Below, one piece after another: positions 53,980 to 62,655 of a stretch of DNA of 64,000 nt. The stretch's first letter is position 1. Every line of letters begins with the position of its first letter. Made by a program: the position numbers and the translations under genes. The stretch lies in assembly GCF_900141875.1 (NCBI RefSeq), contig NZ_FQZE01000006.1:1-64000 (forward strand), written 5' to 3'. A model generated the notes under the pieces. The model did no database searches and was not told the DNA's origin. It saw only the letters and a program-made list of their open reading frames with translations. The DNA comes from Tangfeifania diversioriginum. GTDB lineage: Bacteria > Bacteroidota > Bacteroidia > Bacteroidales > Prolixibacteraceae.

Positions 53980-55159
53980 TCTGTTTTAAATAGGCTTTGT
54001 AATAAGGAAAAATCCGTTTTTGTTTTTCTCCCGGTTCCTTTTGGTGGAAAGTTCCTCCCATATAAAAACATGAAAAACCACCCGAAACAATTCCCCATGA
54101 TGCGGCCTCCTTCAGGTTAATTTTTGTTGAACCGTTTTGCAGTTGCAGTCCAAGGCTGGCAATGGCTCCTCCGGCAAAGTTGTCGCCGCAACCGGTTGTG
54201 TCGCCTGAATGACTCTTGTTTAATTCTTCCGAAATGGCTTCAGAAACAGGCATTTCAGTCAGTTCCGTTTCTCTGAAAATGGAGTTTTTGGCGGCAAAAA
54301 GTGTTATGTTTTTCGCCCCGTTGGTAACCATTACAGCGCCTGTGCCGAGATTGCGAAAAAAAATTAACGCATCATTCAATGCTGTTTCTTCGCTCAACCG
54401 AAGGGCTTCTTCGTGGTTTGTAATTAGCAGGTCGATATTGCTGTAACTGTCGTCACTTTTTCCCATCGGCCATTTTCTATCCGGATTGGCTTTTTGATTT
54501 CTAAAATCGTAAACTGTGTTCACCACGGTAATACAACCTTCATCTTTTGATTGGGCAAGCAAGTCGGTCAGGTTGTCTTGGATGGCTGGAACCAGTGCTG
54601 TTCCACCAAAAACAACAACATCCGAAGAGAAGAAGCGGGCATCGAGGTATTTTGGCAAATAATTCCCGGCTGCCTCTATAGAGTTTATGAAGACGCGTTC
54701 ACCGCTTCCCTCTTGAAAATGAGGGTCAGATAATACAACCGTAGAGGGAGTGGCTCCGTTTACCCGTTTGTAATTGTCGATATTTACCGGCGTTTTTGCA
54801 AGCGACGATTGTAGGTATTTACCTGTTTCGTCTTCACCCCGTCCGCCGTAAAACCGTACTCGACAACCGGTTTCTTCCAGCATTTGTGCCGCTTGGATGA
54901 GGGCTACAATTCCTGGTCCGCCAATGTTTACCTTGTCTGCCGGTTTGCCTTTTGTAATCTCCCGTATTGTCGATTCGAAATCCTGACCGGAAAACTTTTC
55001 AAACTCCTCTGCAAATACAAGTTGTCCCGGTGTTAATCCCCCGTCTCCGCTTCTTTTTGAAACATATTTCGAAAAAATTTCAGAAGTGAATGAAATATTG
55101 TTGTAGAGGTAATCTACCAGGCAACATCCTACTCCCGAAATTTCAATTTGTTTTGCCAT
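53966..55159 (-). CDS. PfkB-family carbohydrate kinase
   Basis: A 397-residue ribokinase-like kinase. NIGGPGIVALIQAAQML and RFYGGRGEDETGKYL form the substrate side; the signature DTTGCGDNFAGGAIASLG near residue 325 holds the anion hole and the catalytic Asp. There is an extra N-terminal segment (residues 20-70, SKRSGDGGLTPGQLVFAEEF) not usual in fructokinases, which may shape specificity. Fructose, lyxose-derived xylulose or a similar ketose is the likely substrate given the isomerase 11 bp upstream. Translation is coupled to the dehydrogenase through the 14-bp overlap. Confidence 0.85.
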   Translation of the reverse strand: MAKQIEISGVGCCLVDYLYNNISFTSEIFSKYVSKRSGDGGLTPGQLVFAEEFEKFSGQDFESTIREITKGKPADKVNIGGPGIVALIQAAQMLEETGCRVRFYGGRGEDETGKYLQSSLAKTPVNIDNYKRVNGATPSTVVLSDPHFQEGSGERVFINSIEAAGNYLPKYLDARFFSSDVVVFGGTALVPAIQDNLTDLLAQSKDEGCITVVNTVYDFRNQKANPDRKWPMGKSDDSYSNIDLLITNHEEALRLSEETALNDALIFFRNLGTGAVMVTNGAKNITLFAAKNSIFRETELTEMPVSEAISEELNKSHSGDTTGCGDNFAGGAIASLGLQLQNGSTKINLKEAASWGIVSGGFSCFYMGGTFHQKEPGEKQKRIFPYYKAYLKQIDEG

Positions 55160-55170
55160 AAAATCGTTTA

Positions 55171-55845
55171 TTAAATAAAATTTTTATAATCTGAAACCAA
55201 TAGGTGTAGCGGTTCTTCGTCTTCTTCAATTTTTGGAAACCGCCCTACTGGATCGAGAAAGCGGTTGTCAGAAGTATCGTCGTTCACTGCACTCACTTCG
55301 CCAACAAAAACTTTTCCCTTGCCTGGTTCGCCATAAAACCGGTGGTAAATTCCCTGTTCGAGGCAAATGCTTTCGCCCGGTTTCAGTATCATCCTTGAAT
55401 TGGGTTTTAAGTGATGTTTAACGCCATCAATCTGAATGTCGAACTCTGTATCAGAAAGCCCCTCTTTCTCATCGGATGCAAACAGTTCCAAAACCAGGTT
55501 TCCTCCGCCCCGGTTGATGATATCCTCCATTTTACTCCAATGAAAGTGCATCGGCGTTTCTTGGTTCTCTTCAACAATCATTGCCTTTTCAGCATACGGT
55601 TTTTTATCTTTTTTGAAATTGCCGTTGCGAAGGGTGAACAGGATAAGACCGCGTTGGTGAAAATCGCCGCTCCCAAAATCGGTTAAGTCCCATCCCAGCA
55701 TGTTATCCACAATTTCAGAACAACTATTATATTTTCCTTTCCATTCGCCGGGGGTCCAGTAGCCCCAGGGCGGAAGTTTAAAATTCATTTGGTGGAAAAA
55801 ATTGATAGACTCTTGGATAAGATGGTTTATTTCACTTCGTTTCAT
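55171..55845 (-). CDS. D-lyxose/D-mannose ketol-isomerase (cupin)
   Basis: A 224-residue cupin with the size and motifs of D-lyxose isomerases. The metal site is visible as HFHWSKMED, with two His and a Glu at the same spacing as in characterised enzymes, and the fourth ligand in QGIYHRFYGE. WGYWTPGEWKG and LILFTLRNGN are further family blocks. These enzymes turn D-lyxose into D-xylulose and D-mannose into D-fructose. In an operon that ends in mannose, the second reaction is the natural one (inference). It leads the kinase/dehydrogenase trio and follows the GH92 at 55865-58198 by 19 bp. Confidence 0.88.
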   Translation of the reverse strand: MKRSEINHLIQESINFFHQMNFKLPPWGYWTPGEWKGKYNSCSEIVDNMLGWDLTDFGSGDFHQRGLILFTLRNGNFKKDKKPYAEKAMIVEENQETPMHFHWSKMEDIINRGGGNLVLELFASDEKEGLSDTEFDIQIDGVKHHLKPNSRMILKPGESICLEQGIYHRFYGEPGKGKVFVGEVSAVNDDTSDNRFLDPVGRFPKIEEDEEPLHLLVSDYKNFI

Positions 55846-55864
55846 AATAACATATTTTATATTT

Positions 55865-58198
55865 TTATTTGTTAGATGTATTCAAATCTGACATTGAAGG
55901 AGGTGCGTCATCAGACCCGCTACCCCATTCTTTGTTGGGTTTATCTCCCATTATAAAAACCAGTTCTCCGCCATTAACCAATTCATCATGAAAAAACCAG
56001 GGCTTTGATAATTTTTCCCCATTCAATGTAGCGGATTGAATGTATTTGTTTTGGGGAGAAGCATGCTTTGCTTTAACCACAAATGTTTTCCCAGGATAAT
56101 ACTGAGGGTCTAAATGAATTGTAACTTTCTCAAATAGAGGACTTCCTGTTTCGTAAAATGGTTTTACAGACGCACCTCCGTTTGTTTGGAACAGGCCCAT
56201 GGCACTCATTACAAACCAGGCTCCCATTTGGCCTTCATCCTCATCGCCCAGCCAGCCATGAAGCGTAGTAGAACCATAATAGCTTTCCATGATAGCCCTG
56301 GCCCATTTTTGGGTCAGCCATGGTTTGCCCGTATAATTAAACAGATAAGCCGCCTGCATATTAGGTTGATTGCCATGGTTGATATAATGAGCTCCAAAAC
56401 GATCCCCTGTGGCATTAAAATCGGCTTTTTCTGAATTTTCAAATCCTTGATTCAATCTGTTATTAAAATTTTCTTTGCCGATGAGTTTCACAAGACCTTT
56501 TACATCATGCGGAACAAAAAAAGTGTATTGCCATGAATTGCCTTCCACAAATTCGTTGCGTGGTGAACTCAGTGGATCAAATTCCTCCCTCCACCTTCCA
56601 TTTTCATGCTTGGGGCGCATGAATTTTGTTTCAGAATCGAACATATTCTGATAATAATGGGCTCTTTTTGAAAATATTTCGTATTCCTCTGATTTGTTTA
56701 AAGCTTTGGCAAACTGGGAAACACACCAATCGTCGTATGCATATTCCAAAGTGTTCGAAACATATACAGATTCGGTGGGGACATACCCCAGTTTCATATA
56801 CGGTTCCAATTGCATATTTCCAACGGCCCCTCCGCATTCATAATCATGTCCAGGCACAGTTTGCTGATGAAGTATTGCTTCCCAGGCTTTTTCCACATCA
56901 AAATCGCGGATGCCTTTCTGATAAGCACTTACAATAAGAGGAATAGCATGTGATGCTACCATAATACTCGAGTACTCGATTCCGGCCGGTCCTTTGGCGA
57001 GCCATCCACCATCATCATACATCTGTAAAAGCGATTTTACCCATTTTGATGCGATTTCAGGGTTTACCAGGGTCCATAATTGATTCAGGTTCCAGAAGGT
57101 ATTCCAGAAAGCATCACAGCCGTACATGGGAGAATCAGGATCCTCCAGGGTTTTTACCTCTTCACATGGATCACGGTATTTTCCGTTTACATCACTCCAG
57201 ATTGCCCTTGCTACATAAGAGCGGTACAGGTTGGTATAAAACTTTTTTTTATCGGTTTCACTTCCTCCCTCAACTTCAATTTTACTTAACAAATTATTCC
57301 AGATTGTTCTTGCATTTTCGCTTACTGCATCAAAATTCCAACCAAAAGGTTTAATTAATTCTTTTTGAAGGTTTAACCTTGCCTGCTCAATGCTTACCAA
57401 GGAAATAGCTGTTTGCATTAAAATTTGTTCGTTCTGTTCTGTTTTAAAATCAACATAAGCTCCTACATCTCCTTTCCCACCAATTTCAGAAATGTTTTGC
57501 TGAATGTTTTCTTCTTCCCAGCCACCAAAAGCCTTAAAAGGTTTGTTAAAACGAATGACAAAATGAACGGTGTAATCGTTGAATCCGCCACTGGCTTGCT
57601 GCGAATATCCTTCAATTTCCGTGTTGTTTAACTTCGTAATTTTCGCATCGATGAGTTCTGTTTCGTATTCCTGTGGAAAAAGTAAGTTAAAAAGCATATG
57701 CCCCTCGTTTGTTTCGGGAAAAGTGAACCGGAAAAAACCGCAACGGGTGGTGCTGGTTAGTTCGGTTTTTATGTCAAAATCCACTAAATCTGCCGCATAA
57801 TAACCAGGGCTGGCTTTCTCTGTAGATTTGTTTATTCTTGAACGGTGCCCTGAAGTACTTCCTGTGCTGATTGGCACATCGGCATGTGGATAAATGTGTG
57901 GGTTCAGCATTCCCTCGGTTGGCATGACTGAAAGACCTGCCATCGTCCATGCATGAATGTGACTAAATCCAAAGATGCTTCCAATGGTGTATTCATATCC
58001 TGCCTTCCAGTTTTGGGCCTGGTTATCCGGGCATAATTGCACCATGCCAAACGGCAAGGTGGAACCAGGATTGAGCATCCATCGAGATTCAGAAGTTCCC
58101 ATTAACGGGTCGGCATAATCAACAGGTTGTTTTTGTTGTGCTAAACAGTCAGCACCTAGTGAAAAAACTAGGAATAGTATTAATAGTAAATGTTTCAT
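55865..58198 (-). CDS. GH92 alpha-mannosidase, exported
   Basis: 777 residues from the ATG at 58198 (MKHLLLILFLVFSLGADCLA, a standard signal; the six codons before it are omitted). YADPLMGTSESRWMLNPGST and PFGMVQLCPDNQAQNWKAGY open the N-domain, closely matching the GH92 core at 42220-45366 but without its extra binding domain. Catalytic block EGNSWQYTFFVPHD; metal/base block GDEDEGQMGAWFVMSAMG. The pair probably arose by duplication. It is 65 bp from the next gene upstream, one of the largest gaps in the operon. Confidence 0.9.
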   Translation of the reverse strand: MKHLLLILFLVFSLGADCLAQQKQPVDYADPLMGTSESRWMLNPGSTLPFGMVQLCPDNQAQNWKAGYEYTIGSIFGFSHIHAWTMAGLSVMPTEGMLNPHIYPHADVPISTGSTSGHRSRINKSTEKASPGYYAADLVDFDIKTELTSTTRCGFFRFTFPETNEGHMLFNLLFPQEYETELIDAKITKLNNTEIEGYSQQASGGFNDYTVHFVIRFNKPFKAFGGWEEENIQQNISEIGGKGDVGAYVDFKTEQNEQILMQTAISLVSIEQARLNLQKELIKPFGWNFDAVSENARTIWNNLLSKIEVEGGSETDKKKFYTNLYRSYVARAIWSDVNGKYRDPCEEVKTLEDPDSPMYGCDAFWNTFWNLNQLWTLVNPEIASKWVKSLLQMYDDGGWLAKGPAGIEYSSIMVASHAIPLIVSAYQKGIRDFDVEKAWEAILHQQTVPGHDYECGGAVGNMQLEPYMKLGYVPTESVYVSNTLEYAYDDWCVSQFAKALNKSEEYEIFSKRAHYYQNMFDSETKFMRPKHENGRWREEFDPLSSPRNEFVEGNSWQYTFFVPHDVKGLVKLIGKENFNNRLNQGFENSEKADFNATGDRFGAHYINHGNQPNMQAAYLFNYTGKPWLTQKWARAIMESYYGSTTLHGWLGDEDEGQMGAWFVMSAMGLFQTNGGASVKPFYETGSPLFEKVTIHLDPQYYPGKTFVVKAKHASPQNKYIQSATLNGEKLSKPWFFHDELVNGGELVFIMGDKPNKEWGSGSDDAPPSMSDLNTSNK

Positions 58199-58263
58199 TT
58201 TTTTGAGTTTTATCATAAACTAATTTGAAAAGTACCAATTTGTGGTTCCTTATACCCTTTATT

Positions 58264-60537
58264 TCACTTAATCGCGTTTTCCCAGTACCAATCTGTATCG
58301 GTGCCCCAGTTTTTATTAGCGCGTTCACCCATTTCCAGTTTGAAAACGCCGCCATTCATTATTTCGTTATGAGTTAACCACGGGCGATTAATTTCTTGTC
58401 CATTAAGCTTGGCCGACTGGATATATTTATTCCGGTTTGAATTGTTGTCAGCTTTAATGGTAAAGATTTTCCCATTGGGAAGATCGATTTCCACCTTTTC
58501 GAAAAACGGGCTGCCAATAGCATAGATTCCCGTACCCGGAGTTACAGGATAAAATCCCATAGCAGAAAGAACATACCAGGAACACATGGAACCACCGTCC
58601 TCATCGCCTGATAAACCCAGGGGCGAATCATCGAACCATAAGTCCATCACCTGGCGAATACGATATTGCGTTTTCCAGGGTTGTCCGGCATAATTGTATA
58701 AGTAAGGCACATGAAAAGCCGGTTCGTTTCCTGCAGGGAACATCCCATGCAGTCCGGTAGCATCGGGGAACTGACCCATAAACTGCCACTTGGCAATTTC
58801 GGTAGGTTGGTTAAATAACCTATCCAGTCTGTTGACAAAGGTTTCTTCTCCCCCCATTAGAACGATGAGGCCATCAATATCGTGCAGTACGTTAAAAGTC
58901 CAAATCCATGAGTTATTCTCAGCAAAATACATTCGACTGCCAATGCCTCCCGAAAGCTGTGGGTCGAAATCCGGAACCCATTCACCGTTTGCCTTTTTAG
59001 GGCTCATAAAACCTGTTTCCGGATTATATACGTTCCGGTAGTTTTGCGAACGTTCCATAAAATATTCATAATCGGAATGTTTGTTAAGTGCTTTGGCCAG
59101 TTGAGCCAGGCACCAGTCATCGTAACTGTGTTCCAGCGTTAGAGCAACCGCCTGTCTTTTTTCAAATGAATGCACCTCAGACACTGTTTCTTCCTCGCCT
59201 TCCTCCAACGCAGGATACCAGCCATTTTCGAGGTAAAACGAGTCGAGGCTACACATGGGGCCGGTCCGCCATGGCAGCATGGTGCCTTCCATGGCATTCT
59301 TTTTCAGCCCTTCGTATGCTTTTTCTACATCGAAATTTTGAATGCCTTTTTGGTAGGTATCCCAAACCAGTGCAGCAGAGTGAAAACCAATCATGGCCGG
59401 AAAATCGCCATAGAACTGGGGAAATCCGGGCATCCAACCATCCTGTTCATACATCCTGATATAGGATTGAACCATGTCGGCTTCTTTCTCTGGATGTAAA
59501 ATCAGTCCCAGCGGATGCAGGCTTCTGAACGTATCCCACAACCAGTCATCCACATAAAAGGGTCGGGAATCCGATTTATGTACTTTCCGATCGTAACCGC
59601 TGTAATATTTTCCCTCTTCCGAAATGTTTACCATTCTTTCGTGCGAACGGTAAAGACTGGTGTAAAAAATTCTTTTTTGCCGTTCAGTTCCTCCTTCTAC
59701 ACGGATTTTTCCCAGTGCATTTTTCCAGATTTGATAACCTTCCTGTTTAATATCTTCGAACGATTTTGATTTCGTTTCATTTGTTAGGTTTTGCCGGGCT
59801 TGTTCAGAGCTTATATACGAAATGCCAATTCTTAACTCGACGGGTGTTTCCAGTTTTGCAAAACTATAAAAGGCGATAAGTTCTTTGCCTGAAATTTCCG
59901 ATATTTCTGCCTGAAATTCATCAGATTGAATAAATCCTGATTCCATTGCCGGCAGATTAGATTCGATGAAAAAATACTGACGGGTATTTTGAAATTCTTC
60001 CCAACCGCTTATGGTGTTGTCATTGATTTTGATATGGCTGTTTCCGCGTGTTCTGAGAATAATATGATTGGAATTTTTTTCCGAGAAATCGAAACGGTAT
60101 AAAACAGCCCGTTCCGTTGTGGTCCATTCGGTTATAATATCCGGTTCTTCCAGCAACACTTTGTGGTACCAGGGGTGAACCTCTTCCAGATCGTGGTCAT
60201 AAAATGCTGCCGTTGTGTTTCTATCGGTATGAACTTCTCCGTGATAAGGCATCAGTTCCGAAACATGTCCCATACGGTAAGCTGGCATGTTGAGTGCAAA
60301 GCCATAAATTTTGTCCGATAAAAAGCGATCGTTTAAACCCGGCTCTGTAACCGGAAAAACCCGAACCATACTGTTTGGCCTGTGAACAGTTGGTGTTTTA
60401 GTAGTTAGTAACGGGGCAACACCGCCAATGTTAGGATCAACATACTTGGTTGGATCGTTTTGCGAACACGAGGTTGCAAACAAAATACCGGTAATCAGAA
60501 TAAATAAATTGCCTTTAATAAATTGCCTTTTAGTCAT
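58264..60537 (-). CDS. GH92 alpha-mannosidase lipoprotein, divergent active-site flanks
   Basis: A 757-residue lipoprotein (lipobox ILFATSC). YVDPNIGGVAPLLTTKTPTV and HRPNSMVRVFPV open the N-domain. The acid block is ENNSWIWTFNVLHD rather than EGNAWxxT, and the metal/base block is GDEDGGSMCSWYVLSAMGFY with Ser-Met-Cys where GQMSA is usual. The Glu and the Asp pair are kept, so it should be active, but the changes point to a different substrate from the other five. It lies 11 bp from the GH2 gene. Confidence 0.88.
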   Translation of the reverse strand: MTKRQFIKGNLFILITGILFATSCSQNDPTKYVDPNIGGVAPLLTTKTPTVHRPNSMVRVFPVTEPGLNDRFLSDKIYGFALNMPAYRMGHVSELMPYHGEVHTDRNTTAAFYDHDLEEVHPWYHKVLLEEPDIITEWTTTERAVLYRFDFSEKNSNHIILRTRGNSHIKINDNTISGWEEFQNTRQYFFIESNLPAMESGFIQSDEFQAEISEISGKELIAFYSFAKLETPVELRIGISYISSEQARQNLTNETKSKSFEDIKQEGYQIWKNALGKIRVEGGTERQKRIFYTSLYRSHERMVNISEEGKYYSGYDRKVHKSDSRPFYVDDWLWDTFRSLHPLGLILHPEKEADMVQSYIRMYEQDGWMPGFPQFYGDFPAMIGFHSAALVWDTYQKGIQNFDVEKAYEGLKKNAMEGTMLPWRTGPMCSLDSFYLENGWYPALEEGEEETVSEVHSFEKRQAVALTLEHSYDDWCLAQLAKALNKHSDYEYFMERSQNYRNVYNPETGFMSPKKANGEWVPDFDPQLSGGIGSRMYFAENNSWIWTFNVLHDIDGLIVLMGGEETFVNRLDRLFNQPTEIAKWQFMGQFPDATGLHGMFPAGNEPAFHVPYLYNYAGQPWKTQYRIRQVMDLWFDDSPLGLSGDEDGGSMCSWYVLSAMGFYPVTPGTGIYAIGSPFFEKVEIDLPNGKIFTIKADNNSNRNKYIQSAKLNGQEINRPWLTHNEIMNGGVFKLEMGERANKNWGTDTDWYWENAIK

Positions 60538-60548
60538 TTTAATTTTTA

Positions 60549-62582
60549 TTATTGAGAATAAATTATTTTGTCGTTGTTTTTCCAGATTTTGCTCAATCGT
60601 TCGGCAACGGGTTTGGGATTGCCTTCAAAATCGATGATGGCAGTGTTAATCATGCAGGGAAAGCAGTCGTGCCCCATCCAAATAAGGAAACCACCACACT
60701 CCGGAAATTTTTCTTTGGATGATTTCACCGCAATCTCAAGCCCTTCAGCCTGCCTGCTTTGGCTCCATCGAACATAATTTTCGAGTGACCTTTCATTTTC
60801 AGACGTTGCCACCAGATATTCATTCCATTCGTTCCACCAGTTGACCGTTCGCCAAAGGGGGTTATCTAGGCTGGCAGGAAGCGGGCGAAAATCACCGCTG
60901 TATTTTCCAATAAGCGAAGCCTGCATGGCACCCGGTACGCCCACTTCGGAAAAGAAAAAGGAATCATTTTTTTTCCAAAATTCGGTGACTTCATCCATCG
61001 TTTTCTTTTCGCCGAATGGAAGTTTCCAGGGACCGTGCGTATCCCAATGCACGCCTTTCCCAAAGTTTGCCGGACTGGCATAAATGGATGGTCCCGATGG
61101 AGAGCCTGGCAAGAAACGGCGATCGGGGTCGTTGTTATTTACGGTTTTTTCAATGGCTGCAATCAGCGGATGGCTGTTATCGACAGGTCTCACGTCGTCT
61201 TTTTCATATAACTCATTTCCGCCGCACCATAAAAGAAGTGACACATGGTTTTTCAGTCTTGTTACATAGTGTTTGGCAATTTCTGTAAATTCAGCAATTG
61301 TTTCAGGATCTGAAGGAGGGTAATTATCCAGCCCGGAGGAGGAGAGTGGAAAATCCTGCCAAATTAATATTCCCAGCTCGTCGCATAGTTCGTATAGCCA
61401 CGATTTTTCGGCAAAACCACCACCCCAGATGCGAATTGTATTAATGCCGAGGATTTTATATGTATTGAGGATTTTTTTGTAATCCATCTTTTTCAAATCC
61501 GCAAAGTTGGGCAGCAGGGGAGTCCAGTTTACTCCCTGGATAAACAGTGGCTGATTGTTGACACTACAAATCCAAGAATCAGCGTTTTCGGGAGCGCCTT
61601 TGTTTGACAGCCATTCTAAGTGTTTGAAACCTACCTTTTGTTTTTTTGTTAAAATGCTTTGCCCATTTGCTTCATAAAAGGTAATTTTTAACAAGTATAA
61701 ATTCTGATTTCCCCAACCGTTGGGGTACCACCGTTTTATCTTCAGGTTTTTCCACGTTTTTCCAAAGGAAATTTCCTGCATTGAAAGGGAATCCTTAAAA
61801 ATTAATTCTCCTTCGGAATCGTTAAGTGAAATTCTAGCAAAACTGGTATCGGAACTTTTGCTATCTTCAACTAAAACGGATAACTCACCTTCGTCTTTTT
61901 CCTTCTCAGCTTTTGTTTCAACCTGCACCTTGCTGAGTATATTTTGCGATTTCGTTTGCAAAAGGATTTCATCCCAAATGCCAATCTGAACGATACGGGG
62001 CACCCAGTCCCAGCCATAGTAAAATCTTGGTTTCCAATCTGTTGTTTGTGATGTGTAGCCAATCTGCCCCAAGTAATTGGGCGGGCATTTAAAAACAAAA
62101 GCGAGGGTGTTGTTTTTTTCTTTCAAAAACGGGCTGATGTCAAAGGACCAAGGAATAAATGCATTGTTAAACCGACCTGCTTCCTGACCATTAATGAAAA
62201 GGATTCCCTGGTGATCTAATCCCTTACAATGTAAAATGCAGTTGTCTTTTTCCGTGACCCAATCATCAGGAATACTGGTGGCAATTATCCAGTGCCGGTT
62301 TTCAATCCATTCCAGCTTGGTGAAATTCAAACCAATGTTCCAGTCGGGAACAATGCCCTGAGCTTTTAAGGCATTTTGAACAGAGCCTGGAACGGTGAAA
62401 GGAATAGCTGAATATTCAGCCCAGGTTCCCGAAAGTTGGTTAAAATCAAAGTTCATTCTCCATGTATTGGGCAGATACCCCCATAACTTCCACTTTAGTT
62501 GTCCGGCATTTATGCCGTAAATTTGATTGTTTACGCTGATTGTAAGAAGAAGAAATAATATGAGAAACTTATTGCGATACAT
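60549..62582 (-). CDS. GH2 beta-mannosidase, exported
   Basis: A 677-residue GH2 enzyme with signal peptide (about residues 1-22). Sandwich domain: FTVPGSVQNALKAQGIVPD and GLDHQGILFINGQEAGRF; then FYYGWDWVPRIVQIGIW, the usual mannosidase signature. In the barrel, IRIWGGGFAEK, ILIWQDFPLSSS, LLWCGGNELYEK (acid/base Glu near 435) and FFFSEVGVPGA (nucleophile Glu near 545). It is shorter than the roughly 850-residue full form, lacking the last beta domains. The product would be removal of the single beta-1,4-mannose of an N-glycan core after the alpha-mannosidases, which ties the operon to N-glycans. Confidence 0.9.
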   Translation of the reverse strand: MYRNKFLILFLLLTISVNNQIYGINAGQLKWKLWGYLPNTWRMNFDFNQLSGTWAEYSAIPFTVPGSVQNALKAQGIVPDWNIGLNFTKLEWIENRHWIIATSIPDDWVTEKDNCILHCKGLDHQGILFINGQEAGRFNNAFIPWSFDISPFLKEKNNTLAFVFKCPPNYLGQIGYTSQTTDWKPRFYYGWDWVPRIVQIGIWDEILLQTKSQNILSKVQVETKAEKEKDEGELSVLVEDSKSSDTSFARISLNDSEGELIFKDSLSMQEISFGKTWKNLKIKRWYPNGWGNQNLYLLKITFYEANGQSILTKKQKVGFKHLEWLSNKGAPENADSWICSVNNQPLFIQGVNWTPLLPNFADLKKMDYKKILNTYKILGINTIRIWGGGFAEKSWLYELCDELGILIWQDFPLSSSGLDNYPPSDPETIAEFTEIAKHYVTRLKNHVSLLLWCGGNELYEKDDVRPVDNSHPLIAAIEKTVNNNDPDRRFLPGSPSGPSIYASPANFGKGVHWDTHGPWKLPFGEKKTMDEVTEFWKKNDSFFFSEVGVPGAMQASLIGKYSGDFRPLPASLDNPLWRTVNWWNEWNEYLVATSENERSLENYVRWSQSRQAEGLEIAVKSSKEKFPECGGFLIWMGHDCFPCMINTAIIDFEGNPKPVAERLSKIWKNNDKIIYSQ

Positions 62583-62655
62583 AAAGTTCTAAACCATTTA
62601 GCTGGTGATTGTTCTTGCTCTTATTTTAATTGTATTTGCGCATAAAATTATTCGA

